A DNA stretch of 47,444 nt from Deltaproteobacteria bacterium (GCA_011773515.1 WVXK01000016.1:18107-65550); one strand, 5' to 3'. Counted from the first letter of the stretch, positions 17,538-27,363 are shown. Translations and numbers: made by a program. Notes: generated by a model not told the origin, from the letters alone.

Positions 17538-17546
17538 TGGTATAAT
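17538..17546 (+). promoter_or_regulatory. Extended -10 promoter of the glcD-like gene
   Basis: TGGTATAAT is a perfect extended -10 element (TGnTATAAT); no recognisable -35 lies 17 bases upstream, which extended -10 promoters do not strictly need. A start near 17553 would give a very short leader containing the AAAGGAG ribosome-binding site. Confidence 0.55.
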
Positions 17547-17567
17547 AGGTCGAATAAAGGAGCGGAT

Positions 17568-18941
17568 TTGAGCAGTTCACAGGTTGAAAGGCAGGTGAAG
17601 GACATATTTGGAGAGAGGGCCCGGTTCAGCGAGATCGACAGGGCCTGTTACTCCTACGACGCCATGGGTGTGTCAACGCTCCCCGACGGGGTCGTATTCC
17701 CGGAAAAAGAGCAGGAAATAAGGGACTTTTTAAAGCTTGCCGATCAGATCAGGCTTCCCGTCATTCCACGTGGTGCGGGGTCGGGATTCACCGGGGGATC
17801 CGTTCCCGTTCGTGGCGGCATAATACTTTCCCTGGAGAGGATGAACCGTATCGTCGACATAGACGAGGAGAATATGACCGTGAAAGTTATGCCGGGGGTC
17901 GTGCTCGATCTGCTGAAAAGTGAGGTAAAAGGGGTCGGCCTCTTCTACCCCCCCGATCCTGCGAGCCTGGAGTTTTGCACCATCGGCGGCAATATCGCCG
18001 AGTGTGCGGGAGGCCCCTCGGGATTCAAGTACGGCGTTACGAAAGATTACGTTCTCTCCCTGAGAAACGTGCTGCCAACGGGCAAGGTGTTGGTAACGGG
18101 AGTCGATACCCTCAAAGGGGTGGTGGGTTACAATCTCACGGGGCTCATCGTGGGATCGGAAGGAACGCTGTCTGTGGTTACCGAAGCGACCCTGAGGCTG
18201 ATACCCTACCCCGAGTCGTTTTCCACTATCCTTGGGGGCTTCGCCACAACGGAAGAGGCGTCCCTGGCGGTCAACAGGATCATTCAGGCGGGCATAATTC
18301 CTGCCGCCATTGAAATTATGGATTCTTCAGCCGTGGAATGTGTGCGTGAGTTTGGCGGTGTGGACCTTCACGAGGGGGTGGGATGCTACCTGCTCATCGA
18401 GCTGGACGGGCCGGAGGAAGGAGTCCGGGCTTCATCAAGAAAGCTCTCGGATACCCTGAGCAGGAATGGGGTGGTGGTAATCGAGAGCGCCACAGATAGC
18501 GAGGGAAGGGAGAAACTTTGGTCGCTTCGAAGGGCCATATCCCCCTCACTCCTCAAAGTGAATCCCAAAAAGTTGAACGAGGATATTACGGTTCCCCGGA
18601 CCGGGCTTCCGGCTATGATGAGGAAAATCAGGGAGTTGTCGGAACGAAAGGGCATTCCCATTGTAACCTTCGGTCATGCGGGAGACGGGAACATTCATGT
18701 GAACGTGATGATAGATGACGCAATTCCCTGGCAGGTCGAAGAGGCGGAGAAGATCGTGAGAGAAATTTTTTCCCTGACCGTTGAAATGGGGGGTACGATT
18801 TCGGGAGAACACGGCGTGGGGCTGGCCAAGAAACCCTATATCGGTATAGAGCTGAACGAGGAGCAGATTTTCATCATGAAGAGGATTAAACATCTTTTCG
18901 ACCCGAACAACATTCTCAATCCCCACAAGATTTTTCCCTGA
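17568..18941 (+). CDS. GlcD-like FAD-linked oxidase
   Basis: Flavoprotein of the vanillyl-alcohol-oxidase fold, related to GlcD glycolate oxidase and D-lactate dehydrogenases. The FAD-binding part includes PRGAGSGFTGGSVPV, FYPPDPASLEFCTIGGNIAECAGGPSGFKYG and GLIVGSEGTLSVVTEATL. The C-terminal substrate domain has GHAGDGNIHVN and the signature SGEHGVGLAK. I place the start at a TTG with AAAGGAG five bases upstream (457 residues); a longer GTG-started frame includes the promoter and non-family sequence. Paired with the FeS protein downstream, it likely oxidises a 2-hydroxy acid such as lactate or glycolate. The substrate is not determinable from sequence. Confidence 0.9.
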   Translation: MSSSQVERQVKDIFGERARFSEIDRACYSYDAMGVSTLPDGVVFPEKEQEIRDFLKLADQIRLPVIPRGAGSGFTGGSVPVRGGIILSLERMNRIVDIDEENMTVKVMPGVVLDLLKSEVKGVGLFYPPDPASLEFCTIGGNIAECAGGPSGFKYGVTKDYVLSLRNVLPTGKVLVTGVDTLKGVVGYNLTGLIVGSEGTLSVVTEATLRLIPYPESFSTILGGFATTEEASLAVNRIIQAGIIPAAIEIMDSSAVECVREFGGVDLHEGVGCYLLIELDGPEEGVRASSRKLSDTLSRNGVVVIESATDSEGREKLWSLRRAISPSLLKVNPKKLNEDITVPRTGLPAMMRKIRELSERKGIPIVTFGHAGDGNIHVNVMIDDAIPWQVEEAEKIVREIFSLTVEMGGTISGEHGVGLAKKPYIGIELNEEQIFIMKRIKHLFDPNNILNPHKIFP

Positions 18942-18955
18942 GGGTCGGTGATGTC

Positions 18956-20218
18956 ATGAGACCGGACAGGGTAACAGAGCTCATTGGCAAATGCGCGAAA
19001 TGCGGTGCCTGCAGGAGTGTCTGCCCCCTCCTTGACATTGACCAGATGGAGACATCCGTTGCCAGGGGGAAGATCGAGATCATCAGGCGCGATCTTCAGG
19101 GCGAGCTGCCTGCTCGCGAAGCTGATATCCGGTCCTTTCTGGATAACTGTCTCCTCTGCGGAAGGTGCGAGACCAGGTGCCCGAATCAGGTGAAAACCGT
19201 GGAAATCATCAGCAACGCGAGAGCCGGGCACACCGGCTACGTGGAGAGGGTACTGGGGAAAAAAGCTCTCGTGAAAGCTCTTTCCCTTCCCTCCTCGGCT
19301 ATCAAAGCCGGCTCTTTTGTGGGAAAAGGGGTGCTGGAGCTTTTGGGGGAAAAGATTCCGTCAAGCAGCGGTATCTATTACCGGCTTCCATCGCTCATCG
19401 CCAGAGGTGATCGAATGGTGCCGGAAATTCCCGCCAGGTCCTTTCTCGAGTCAGAGGGGGAGTCGATCGAAGGACTCGTTGACCGGGAGGCGGATCTTCT
19501 CTTTACCGGGTGCGTCTACAACTATCTCTACCCCAAGATCCTCACAAAAACGGCCGAAACGCTCGCAAGGGGTGTCCCCGGGAAAAACATTTCCGCGCCC
19601 GCCGAGCAGTCCTGCTGTGGTCTTCCTGCCATGGCAGCGGGGGATCTGGAGGGTGCCCGCCATGCCGGGGAAAAAAACATAAACCTCTTTTTGCGGGTAA
19701 GGGGGGGGAAGATACTGTTTCCCTGCGGCTCCTGTCTCTACATGGTGAAAAACGTATATCCCGACCTTTTCAGGGATACGCCGCTTCACGAGCGCTCTCT
19801 CGAAGTGGCGAGCAGGTGCCGGGACTACGAATCCCACCTGGTGGAGATGGCGGCTCGATGGATCACGCCTTCACCGGTGGTCGAGGGAAAGGTTGTTTCC
19901 TATCACCGGCCCTGCCACCTTTCGTCAATTCCAAATGCCGCAGAAAATGCTGAATTGCTGCTCAGCAAGGTTCTCAAGGGACAGTTCAAACCGATGGAGG
20001 GGGCGGACAGGTGCTGCGGGTTCGGGGGGACATTCAACATGACACATTTCGACAAGTCCCGTGACATGGGTATCTCGAAGATAAAGCTTGCCGAGGAATC
20101 AGGAGCCGATATCGTTGCCACGTCATGCTCGGGGTGTATCCATCACCTGAGAGAGTCTGCAGTGAGGGCAAAATCGCGGGTCGCCGTCGTTCACACGGGT
20201 GAAGTTTTTGATTTCTAA
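18956..20218 (+). CDS. GlcF-like (Fe-S) oxidoreductase subunit
   Basis: Iron-sulfur electron-transfer subunit of 420 residues. Two [4Fe-4S] ferredoxin motifs lie near the N-terminus (CAKCGACRSVCP and CLLCGRCETRCP), and two CCG (DUF224) domains follow (CCGLPAMAAGD and CCGFGGTFNM). This is the layout of GlcF and GlpC. It would accept electrons from the GlcD-like flavoprotein 14 bases upstream and deliver them to a membrane carrier. The ribosome-binding site is weak, which suggests coupling with the upstream gene. No third GlcE-like subunit is present, so a two-subunit lactate/glycolate-type dehydrogenase is the simplest reading. Confidence 0.9.
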   Translation: MRPDRVTELIGKCAKCGACRSVCPLLDIDQMETSVARGKIEIIRRDLQGELPAREADIRSFLDNCLLCGRCETRCPNQVKTVEIISNARAGHTGYVERVLGKKALVKALSLPSSAIKAGSFVGKGVLELLGEKIPSSSGIYYRLPSLIARGDRMVPEIPARSFLESEGESIEGLVDREADLLFTGCVYNYLYPKILTKTAETLARGVPGKNISAPAEQSCCGLPAMAAGDLEGARHAGEKNINLFLRVRGGKILFPCGSCLYMVKNVYPDLFRDTPLHERSLEVASRCRDYESHLVEMAARWITPSPVVEGKVVSYHRPCHLSSIPNAAENAELLLSKVLKGQFKPMEGADRCCGFGGTFNMTHFDKSRDMGISKIKLAEESGADIVATSCSGCIHHLRESAVRAKSRVAVVHTGEVFDF

Positions 20219-20238
20219 AAGAATACAAACCTGATATC

Positions 20239-20266
20239 TTGACATAATACCGCACGGGGTAAGAAT
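20239..20266 (+). promoter_or_regulatory. Possible promoter of the carboxylase operon
   Basis: A consensus -35 TTGACA (20239-20244) is followed after 16 bases by AAGAAT (20261-20266, read also as TAAGAAT). The -10 is poor, so it may need an activator. It lies about 33 bases upstream of the carboxylase start and is the only clear candidate in the 80-bp gap. Confidence 0.4.
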
Positions 20267-20298
20267 GGGCTCTATTATTTTCAAACGGGGGGGAAGGA

Positions 20299-21849
20299 AT
20301 GTCTCTTCAGAAAAAACTTGACCAGTTAAAAAGTGTAAACGAGCTTGCCTTTGAAGGCGGGGGAAAGGACCGTATCGAGAAGCAGCACGCCCAGGGAAAA
20401 TTGACGGCGAGGGAAAGAATCAATCTTCTCCTGGATCCCAATTCTTTCATGGAGCTGGACAGGTTCGTTACCCACAGATGCAGTGACTTCGATATGGACA
20501 AGAAGAAGTTTTACGGCGATGGGATAATAACCGGGTACGGAACGGTCAACAACCGTCTCGTTTTTCTCTTTGCCCAGGATTTCACGGTTTTTGGCGGGTC
20601 GCTGAGCGAAACATACGCGCAAAAAGTGTGCAAGATAATGGACCTTGCAGCCAAAACGGGGGCCCCCTTTATCGGGCTGAACGATTCCGGGGGAGCGAGG
20701 ATTCAGGAAGGCGTTTTGTCCCTCGCGGGATATGCCGATATATTCCTCCGCAACACGATATATTCGGGCGTCGTCCCCCAGATCTCGGCCATAATGGGAC
20801 CCTGCGCCGGAGGGGCGGTCTACTCACCGGCAATTACTGACTTTACCCTGATGGTGAAGGATACCAGCTACATGTTCGTCACCGGGCCAGACGTCATCAA
20901 GACGGTAACACACGAGGAGGTGACGAAGGAGAAGCTTGGCGGGGCCATGACTCACAACGAAGTGAGCGGTGTTGCCCACTTCGCCGCCGAGGACGAGAAG
21001 GAGTGCCTTTTCATGATCAGGGAGCTTCTCTCTTTCATTCCCCAGAACAACATGGAAGACCCGCCCCGTGTTCCCAGCAAAGATCCGCCTGACAGGAGGG
21101 ATGAGGTTTTGAACGAGCTGGTTCCCGATCAGCCAAATAAGCCCTATGATATCAAGGAGATAATCAAGCACGTCGTTGATGACGGATATTTTTTCGAGGT
21201 CCACGAGCACTTCGCCAAAAATATCGTCATCGGATTCGCAAGGATTGCCGGCAGGTCGGTAGGCGTCATAGCCAATCAGCCCGCAGTGCTTGCAGGGTGT
21301 CTCGACATCAACGCGTCGATCAAGGGCGCCCGCTTTGTGCGGTTCTGTGATGCCTTCAACATTCCCCTCCTGACATTCGAAGACGTCCCGGGATTTTTAC
21401 CCGGCACCTCCCAGGAGTTCGGGGGAATAATAAAGCACGGGGCCAAACTGCTCTACGCCTACGCGGAAGCAACCGTTCCCAAGGTTACCGTGATTACCCG
21501 GAAGGCTTACGGTGGTGCTTACTGTGTCATGTCCTCCAAACACATAAGGGGCGATATCAACTATGCCTACCCCACTGCGGAAATAGCCGTTATGGGTCCT
21601 GAGGGAGCGGTCAACATTGTCTTCAGGCACGAACTCCTGAAGGCCGACGATCCCGTGAAGAGAAAAGATGAGCTCGTCGAGGATTACAGGGATAAGTTCG
21701 CAAACCCCTACAAGGCTGCCGAACTCGGCTATATAGATGAGGTCATCATGCCCGAAGACACGCGGCCGCGGGTCATCAGGGCTTTTGAGATGCTGAAGAC
21801 GAAGCGGGATCAGAACCCGCCAAAAAAACACGGAAATATTCCGTTGTAA
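20299..21849 (+). CDS. Acyl-CoA carboxylase carboxyltransferase (propionyl-CoA type)
   Basis: Carboxyltransferase subunit of a biotin-dependent acyl-CoA carboxylase, 516 residues, with fused alpha- and beta-like crotonase domains. Visible markers are the N-terminal [18 protein letters not shown], the oxyanion-forming [13 protein letters not shown] and [13 protein letters not shown], and the C-terminal [38 protein letters not shown] and [11 protein letters not shown]. These are the propionyl-CoA carboxylase beta / methylmalonyl-CoA decarboxylase alpha group. With the biotin carboxylase, biotin carrier and methylmalonyl-CoA mutase directly downstream, propionyl-CoA is the likely substrate. No sodium-pump beta subunit is present nearby, which speaks against the decarboxylase complex, although the reaction could run in either direction. 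Confidence 0.92.
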   Translation: MSLQKKLDQLKSVNELAFEGGGKDRIEKQHAQGKLTARERINLLLDPNSFMELDRFVTHRCSDFDMDKKKFYGDGIITGYGTVNNRLVFLFAQDFTVFGGSLSETYAQKVCKIMDLAAKTGAPFIGLNDSGGARIQEGVLSLAGYADIFLRNTIYSGVVPQISAIMGPCAGGAVYSPAITDFTLMVKDTSYMFVTGPDVIKTVTHEEVTKEKLGGAMTHNEVSGVAHFAAEDEKECLFMIRELLSFIPQNNMEDPPRVPSKDPPDRRDEVLNELVPDQPNKPYDIKEIIKHVVDDGYFFEVHEHFAKNIVIGFARIAGRSVGVIANQPAVLAGCLDINASIKGARFVRFCDAFNIPLLTFEDVPGFLPGTSQEFGGIIKHGAKLLYAYAEATVPKVTVITRKAYGGAYCVMSSKHIRGDINYAYPTAEIAVMGPEGAVNIVFRHELLKADDPVKRKDELVEDYRDKFANPYKAAELGYIDEVIMPEDTRPRVIRAFEMLKTKRDQNPPKKHGNIPL

Positions 21850-21865
21850 CCAGTGGGAGTTATCT

Positions 21866-23377
21866 ATGTTTTCAAGGATTCTCGTTGCAAACAGGGGGGA
21901 AATTGCAGTCAGGGTAATCAGGGCATGCAGGGAGATGGGGATTGAATCGATCGCTGTGTATTCGGATGTGGACAGACATGCTCTCCACGTACGGTATGCC
22001 GATTACGCCTACAGAATAGGGCCGCCGCAGGCGAGCGAGTCATACCTCAATATCGATAAGCTTCTGGAGATAGCGAAGAAGTCACATGTTGAGGCGATCC
22101 ATCCGGGTTACGGCTTTCTCGCCGAAAATCCCGATTTCGCCCGGAGGCTCAAGGAGGAGGGAATAAAACTGATAGGGCCCCCTCCGGAGGCGATGCGCGT
22201 CATGGGGAGCAAGACGCTGGCCCGGCAGACCGTTTCAGACGCGGGTGTACCCGTGGTCCCCGGGACGAAGGAGGCGATTGAAACGGAAGAAGAGGTTTTA
22301 CGCGTAGCCCGTGAGGTGGGATATCCCGTCATGCTGAAGGCGGCATCCGGAGGAGGCGGAAAGGGCCTTCGGCTGGTAAAGGAGGAGCCGGAGATGCGAT
22401 CGGCCATCAGGATGGCCCGGTCGGAGGCAAAGTCGTCTTTCGGCGACGATTCGATGTATATCGAGAAGTACATAGAGAACCCCCGGCACATTGAGATCCA
22501 GGTCCTGGCGGATCAGCAGGGCAATACCATCCACCTCTATGAGAGGGAATGCTCCATACAGAGAAGACACCAGAAGGTGATCGAGGAAAGCCCGTCGGTT
22601 TTCGTGACGGACGAGATTCGAAAAAAGATGGGCGCCGTTGCCGTTGCGGCTGCCAAAGCCGTTGATTACGAAGGAGCGGGAACCGTTGAGTTTCTCATGG
22701 ACAAGGAAAAAAACTTTTACTTCCTCGAGATGAACACGAGGCTGCAGGTGGAACACCCCGTGACGGAGATGGTGACGGGAATCGACATCGTCAAGGAACA
22801 GATCAAGATTGCCGCAGGGGAACCACTCCGGCTGAAACAGGAAGATATAAATCAGGTGGGTCACGCGATAGAGTGCCGCATATACGCCGAAGACCCGGAT
22901 AGCAACTTCTTTCCCTGCCCGGGTATGATAGAGACCCTGAGGATTCCCGGTGGGCCCGGGGTCAGGGATGATTCGGGGGTATTCGAGGGCTTCGAGATTC
23001 CCATTCAATACGATCCCATGATCTCAAAGCTCGTCGTCTGGGGAAAAGACCGCCAGGAAGCGATATTGAGGATGGGAAGGGCTCTTTCAGAGTACATCAT
23101 AACGGGTGTGAAAACGACAGTTCCTTTCCATATACGGGTCATGAACAACAGGCACTTCATCGAGGGTGATTTCGATACGAACTTCATCGACCAGGTTTTT
23201 CTCAAAGAGGAGGAGGAGCGGATTCCCGAAAACTCGGAGGTAGCGATAATCGTGGGAGCCATCGAACAGTACCTCAGGGAAAAGAGTGAATCCCTGAAGT
23301 CCGACGAGGTGAGGGAGGGAGAAGGGATATCCCTCTGGAAAAGCTCTTTTCGGCCGGGTTTCGGGAGAAGGTTCTAA
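21866..23377 (+). CDS. Biotin carboxylase subunit
   Basis: ATP-grasp enzyme that carboxylates the biotin cofactor with bicarbonate. The 503-residue protein starts SRILVANRGEIAVRVIRACRE. It has the glycine-rich ATP loop KAASGGGGKGLRLV, the metal and bicarbonate site near FLEMNTRLQVEHPVTE, and the biotin carboxylation domain ending in MISKLVVWGKDR. It is a stand-alone subunit, the biotin carrier being encoded separately just downstream. A 50-residue C-terminal extension beyond the usual AccC end (after about residue 450) is acidic and of unknown role. Location between the carboxyltransferase and biotin carrier genes argues for propionyl-CoA carboxylase rather than acetyl-CoA carboxylase. Confidence 0.94.
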   Translation: MFSRILVANRGEIAVRVIRACREMGIESIAVYSDVDRHALHVRYADYAYRIGPPQASESYLNIDKLLEIAKKSHVEAIHPGYGFLAENPDFARRLKEEGIKLIGPPPEAMRVMGSKTLARQTVSDAGVPVVPGTKEAIETEEEVLRVAREVGYPVMLKAASGGGGKGLRLVKEEPEMRSAIRMARSEAKSSFGDDSMYIEKYIENPRHIEIQVLADQQGNTIHLYERECSIQRRHQKVIEESPSVFVTDEIRKKMGAVAVAAAKAVDYEGAGTVEFLMDKEKNFYFLEMNTRLQVEHPVTEMVTGIDIVKEQIKIAAGEPLRLKQEDINQVGHAIECRIYAEDPDSNFFPCPGMIETLRIPGGPGVRDDSGVFEGFEIPIQYDPMISKLVVWGKDRQEAILRMGRALSEYIITGVKTTVPFHIRVMNNRHFIEGDFDTNFIDQVFLKEEEERIPENSEVAIIVGAIEQYLREKSESLKSDEVREGEGISLWKSSFRPGFGRRF

Positions 23378-23384
23378 GGGTGAT

Positions 23385-23888
23385 ATGATGAATTACTACG
23401 TGAGCCTGGAAGAAAAAGAAGTCCTGGTAGGAGTGACGGAGGCGGGTGTGGCCCAGTTCAAGGTCCGGATCGACGACAGGGAAATAGCCGTAGACGCGCA
23501 CAAGGTGGAAAAAGATGCCTGGTCCATAGTGATAGACAACAGGGTATATGAGGCGGACCTTGTTGTTTCCGATGAGGACATTGAAGTCCTTATCAGAGGG
23601 GACAGATACCCGCTGAAGGTCCTGAACGAGCAGAAGAAGGCGTTGGGCAGGGTCAGCGAGGCCGCCGAGGGGGGAAAGCAGCTCATCGACGCGCCCATGC
23701 CCGGCAAGGTAGTGAAGGTCCTCGTCGTGGAAGGCGAAGACGTGGAGGCAAACCAGGGGGTGATAATCATAGAGGCGATGAAGATGGAGAACGAGTTCAA
23801 ATCCCGGGCGGCGGGCAAGGTGAAAGAGGTTTTCGTAAAGGAAGGGGACATTGTCGAAGGTGGGGAAAAGCTTCTCCTGATTGAATAA
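23385..23888 (+). CDS. Biotin carboxyl carrier protein
   Basis: A 167-residue carrier. The C-terminal biotinyl domain starts around residue 98 ([15 protein letters not shown]), and biotin is attached to Lys133 in the EAMKMEN motif. The N-terminal 95 residues form a beta-rich region similar to the BT-like domains of acyl-CoA carboxylases, which help assemble the subunits. The start is one of two consecutive ATGs; the first has AAGGG six bases upstream. Its modification enzyme, BirA, is encoded two genes downstream in the same direction, so target and ligase are likely coexpressed. Confidence 0.92.
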   Translation: MMNYYVSLEEKEVLVGVTEAGVAQFKVRIDDREIAVDAHKVEKDAWSIVIDNRVYEADLVVSDEDIEVLIRGDRYPLKVLNEQKKALGRVSEAAEGGKQLIDAPMPGKVVKVLVVEGEDVEANQGVIIIEAMKMENEFKSRAAGKVKEVFVKEGDIVEGGEKLLLIE

Positions 23889-23901
23889 GGAGGCTCAGGA
23901 A

Positions 23902-25578
23902 ATGGGGAAAAAAGGCCTGAAAGATATAAGGGGCAGTTTCCGCAGGTGGGAAAAAAAGGTCCTTGATGAATCGATGAAACATTCCAGCGAGAGGAAACCC
24001 GCCTTCAAGAGCACGTCGGGGTATGACGTAGAGCGGGCATACATGCCGTTTCATGCGCAATCTGAGCGTTACCTGGATAATGTCGGCTTTCCCGGGGAGT
24101 ATCCGTATACCAGGGGAATCCAGCCTACCATGTACAGGGGCAGGTTCTGGACCATGCGGCAATATGCGGGATTTGGGACCGCCGAAGAGTCGAACGCCAG
24201 ATATCGCTACCTTCTGGCCCAGGGACAGACCGGCCTGAGCGTAGCCTTCGATCTCCCCACCCAGATGGGGTACGATTCCTCCCACCCTATGGCCGCGGGT
24301 GAGGTGGGAAAAGTCGGCGTAGCAATTGATTCGCTGGAGGACATGGAGACGCTGCTTCGCGATATTCCCCTCGACCTGGTGTCCACGTCGATGACCATCA
24401 ACGCCACCGCGTCGATTATTCTCGCCATGTACATAGCGGTAGGGAAGAAAAATGGCATTTCAATGCAAGAACTATCCGGAACGATTCAGAATGACATCCT
24501 GAAGGAGTACATCGCGAGGGGAACGTACATATTCCCACCCGGACCTTCCATGCGGATCATTACCGATATATTCGAATTCTGCAGCAGCAATGTCCCCAAG
24601 TGGAATACGATAAGCATCAGCGGATACCACATCCGTGAGGCGGGTTCCACGGCGGTCCAGGAGGTCGCCTTTACGCTTGCCGATGGCATCGCATACGTCC
24701 AGGCCGCCCTGGATGCGGGACTGGAGGTTGATTCTTTCTCGTCGAGACTTTCCTTTTTCTTCAATGCCCATAACAATTTCCTGGAGGAAGTGGCGAAGTT
24801 CAGAGCGGCAAGGAGATTGTGGGCCAGGATAATGAAGGAACGCTTCGGGGCAAAAAATCCCCGCTCGATGATGCTGCGGTTTCATACCCAGACAGCCGGG
24901 TCGTCGCTGACCGCCCAGCAGCCGGAAAATAACATTGTTCGTGTTGCGTTGCAGGCTCTGGCCTCGGTTCTGGGCGGGACCCAGTCGCTGCATACCAACT
25001 CCATGGACGAAGCACTTTCCCTTCCCACAGAAGATGCGGTGAGGGTTGCTCTGAGAACCCAGCAGATCCTGGCCAGCGAGGCGGGGGTGGCCGATACGGT
25101 TGACCCCCTTTGCGGGTCGTATGCGATCGAGGCCATGACTGACAGGATCGAGGAGGAGGCGGAAGCGTACGTAAAGAAGATAGACAAGATGGGGGGGATG
25201 ATAAAGGCCATCGAGTCCGGCTACGTCCAGAAGGAAATTCAGGAGTCAGCATACCAGTATCAGCTTGCAGTGGAGAAAAAGGAAGCGATCGTGGTGGGTG
25301 TCAACGACTACGTGATTGAAGAAGGGCCCCCGAAAAACCTGCTCAAAGTCGATCCCAAGATCGAGAAGGTGCAGCGGAAAAAAATCCGGGAACTGAGGAA
25401 GAGAAGGGACGGCAAAAAGGTCGCCGGAACTCTTGAAAATTTGCTGGATGCCTGCCGGGATGGAAGCAATCTGATGTTTCCCATACTTGAAGCTGTTGAG
25501 AACTATGCAACGATTGGAGAGATAAGCGACGTCATGAGGTCGGTTTTTGGCACCTACACTGCAAGATCACTGCTCTAG
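23902..25578 (+). CDS. Methylmalonyl-CoA mutase catalytic (large) subunit, without B12 domain
   Basis: TIM-barrel part of an adenosylcobalamin-dependent acyl-CoA mutase, 558 residues. RQYAGF with Tyr88 and PSMR with Arg218 correspond to the residues (Tyr89 and Arg207 in Propionibacterium numbering) that recognise the methylmalonyl carboxylate; isobutyryl-CoA mutases have Phe and Gln there. The protein stops after the barrel and lacks the C-terminal cobalamin-binding domain with its DxHxxG motif, so a separate small subunit is required. No such gene and no methylmalonyl-CoA epimerase occur in the window. The ATG has AGGAGG eight bases upstream; an earlier TTG overlaps the carrier gene. Confidence 0.92.
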   Translation: MGKKGLKDIRGSFRRWEKKVLDESMKHSSERKPAFKSTSGYDVERAYMPFHAQSERYLDNVGFPGEYPYTRGIQPTMYRGRFWTMRQYAGFGTAEESNARYRYLLAQGQTGLSVAFDLPTQMGYDSSHPMAAGEVGKVGVAIDSLEDMETLLRDIPLDLVSTSMTINATASIILAMYIAVGKKNGISMQELSGTIQNDILKEYIARGTYIFPPGPSMRIITDIFEFCSSNVPKWNTISISGYHIREAGSTAVQEVAFTLADGIAYVQAALDAGLEVDSFSSRLSFFFNAHNNFLEEVAKFRAARRLWARIMKERFGAKNPRSMMLRFHTQTAGSSLTAQQPENNIVRVALQALASVLGGTQSLHTNSMDEALSLPTEDAVRVALRTQQILASEAGVADTVDPLCGSYAIEAMTDRIEEEAEAYVKKIDKMGGMIKAIESGYVQKEIQESAYQYQLAVEKKEAIVVGVNDYVIEEGPPKNLLKVDPKIEKVQRKKIRELRKRRDGKKVAGTLENLLDACRDGSNLMFPILEAVENYATIGEISDVMRSVFGTYTARSLL

Positions 25579-25591
25579 TGCCGACAGGGCA

Positions 25592-26569
25592 ATGAGTGAT
25601 AAGGTGATAGAGTTCCTGCTCAGCAACCCGGGCAGGTTCTTTTCGGGAGAGGAAATTTCAAAGAGCCTTGGGATTAGCAGGCAGGCACTCTGGAAGAAGA
25701 TCTCCTCCCTTCGAAAAAATGGGTGGAACGTGGAAGGCAAAGCCGGAAAGGGGTATCGCCTCGCCTCGATCCCATCCCATGTAGAGCTCGAGACTCTCAG
25801 GGCAACCTTCAGCGAAAAGAATTTCTGGGAAGAGATCCACATACTCGAGTCGGTCGACTCAACGAACTCGTTCCTTCTGAAAAGATATGAGGGAGGAATA
25901 AAAAGAGCCATTGCCATCGGAGACGAACAGAGCTCGGGAAGGGGGAGAATGGGGAGGCGATGGTTCTCTCCCCGCGGGAAAAATATCAACATGTCCGTTC
26001 TGCTCCCGCTCGCTGTTTCTCCCGCCCTGTCTCCTGCGATAACGATCGTAGCGGGCCTCTCAGTGGCAGGTGCGATCCGGGATAAGTTCAAAATACCCTG
26101 CCAGGTCAAATGGCCAAACGACGTGTATCTTGCCGGAAAGAAACTCTGCGGCATTTTGACCGAGATGGTGGCAGAGCTCGATTCGACCCGTTCGGTGGTA
26201 ATCGGAATCGGGATCAACGTGAACAGCGAAAGGAGAGACTTCCCCCCTCATCTGCGCGATCTGGTTATATCTTTGAAAGAGTATACCGGAAAGGATATCA
26301 TGAGGGTTGACGTAGCTTCCTCTGTCGTTGAGCTGCTCCTTCGGAATCTGGAGATCTTTCAGCGACGTGGCCTCGAAATGTTTATAGAGAAATGGAACCG
26401 CCTCTCTTTCCTGAAGGGGAAGGTGGTAACCCTTCGGACCGGGAAAGAGAAGGTTCAGGGAGAGGTCAAGGGTATTCACAGAGAGAGGGGTTACCTGGTG
26501 CTCGAGGACGAGGGGGGTAACCGGTTCGAGATAATTTCCGGAGACGTGGAGGAAATAAGGGACAGGTGA
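25592..26569 (+). CDS. birA: Biotin-protein ligase with repressor domain
   Basis: A 325-residue bifunctional BirA. The N-terminal winged helix (about residues 1-60, with ISKSLGISRQALWKKISSLR) is the DNA-binding repressor part. The ligase domain has the biotinyl-AMP loop GRGRMGRRW (residues 116-124) and KWPNDVYLAGKKLCGILTE, and a C-terminal SH3-like domain closes the protein. It attaches biotin to Lys of the carrier encoded upstream and may repress biotin synthesis genes elsewhere. It begins 13 bases after the mutase stop, so it is probably the fifth gene of the carboxylase operon. No ribosome-binding site of note is seen (ACAGGG). Confidence 0.94.
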   Translation: MSDKVIEFLLSNPGRFFSGEEISKSLGISRQALWKKISSLRKNGWNVEGKAGKGYRLASIPSHVELETLRATFSEKNFWEEIHILESVDSTNSFLLKRYEGGIKRAIAIGDEQSSGRGRMGRRWFSPRGKNINMSVLLPLAVSPALSPAITIVAGLSVAGAIRDKFKIPCQVKWPNDVYLAGKKLCGILTEMVAELDSTRSVVIGIGINVNSERRDFPPHLRDLVISLKEYTGKDIMRVDVASSVVELLLRNLEIFQRRGLEMFIEKWNRLSFLKGKVVTLRTGKEKVQGEVKGIHRERGYLVLEDEGGNRFEIISGDVEEIRDR

Positions 26570-26570
26570 C

Positions 26571-27356
26571 ATGAGCCTGCTTGTTTTGGATATCGGGAAC
26601 ACGAATATCGTTATGGGTGTATTTGCCGGAGAAGAACTCACCGGACACTGGCGTATCGTTACGGACAGGGACAAGACGGAAGATGAATATGGAGTCCTTA
26701 TTTCGCAGCTGCTTGATCGATCCAGGATCGATGTCGCTGGAATTGACAGCATCGTCATCTCCTCCGTCGTTCCTCCCCTGACGATAACCTTTGAAGAGCT
26801 TGCGAAAAAGTATTTCGGAAAAGATCCACTCGTCGTCGAACCCGGCGTCAAAACAGGAATAAGGATCAGGTATGACAACCCGAAGGAAGTGGGAGCGGAT
26901 AGAATAGCGAACGCCGTCGGCGCCTTCGGCAAATACGGTTCTGCCTGTATCGTGGTGGATTTCGGAACGGCCACCACATTCGACCTCGTTTCCTCTGAGG
27001 GTGACTACATGGGTGGTGTAATCGCGCCTGGAATAAATATTTCTGCCGAGGCTCTTTTCAAACAGACATCGAAACTCCCGAGGGTCGATATCAGCAGGCC
27101 ACTTTCAATTGTGGGGAAAAATACCGTTGAATCGATAAAATCCGGCATATTTTACGGTTACGTCAGCCTCATTGACGGGATCGTTGAGAGAATAAAAAGG
27201 GAATACAGTGAGGATCTCATCGTCATCGCAACGGGCGGGATCGCAAAGACCATCGCGCCCGAATCGGAGGCAATCGACCTGGTTGATGAAAATTTGACTT
27301 TGGACGGGTTGAGAATTATATATTTAAAAAACAAGAAAAACGCAGAGGAGGCATGA
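26571..27356 (+). CDS. coaX: Type III pantothenate kinase
   Basis: ATP-dependent kinase that starts CoA synthesis by phosphorylating pantothenate, of the ASKHA fold. The 261 residues contain the N-terminal phosphate motif LDIGNTNIVMGVF, the VGADRIANAVGA segment, and DFGTATTFDLV. Type III enzymes lack strong CoA feedback inhibition and need a monovalent cation. The gene begins one base after the birA stop. The birA-coaX pairing is common in bacteria and probably reflects transcriptional convenience, though here CoA supply also matches the acyl-CoA genes upstream. Confidence 0.95.
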   Translation: MSLLVLDIGNTNIVMGVFAGEELTGHWRIVTDRDKTEDEYGVLISQLLDRSRIDVAGIDSIVISSVVPPLTITFEELAKKYFGKDPLVVEPGVKTGIRIRYDNPKEVGADRIANAVGAFGKYGSACIVVDFGTATTFDLVSSEGDYMGGVIAPGINISAEALFKQTSKLPRVDISRPLSIVGKNTVESIKSGIFYGYVSLIDGIVERIKREYSEDLIVIATGGIAKTIAPESEAIDLVDENLTLDGLRIIYLKNKKNAEEA

Positions 27357-27363
27357 TCAGAAG

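Larger units (their letters stand above)
17169..17567. other. Divergent intergenic region
   Basis: This 399-bp stretch between two divergently transcribed redox genes contains a promoter for each direction near its ends (annotated separately). The middle, about 17225-17537, holds several short GC-rich hairpins, including CCGC-TGAA-GCGG at 17421-17432 within a larger CACCGC/GCGGTG pairing, then GCC-GGAAA-GGC. I compared them by eye with common riboswitch cores and found no convincing match. Small open frames on both strands lack family features. A structured leader or small RNA is possible but unproven. Confidence 0.4.

Noticed and set aside
26060-26977. 305-codon minus-strand frame opposite birA and coaX
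   Set aside because: It spans the junction of two well-supported genes and shows no family feature.
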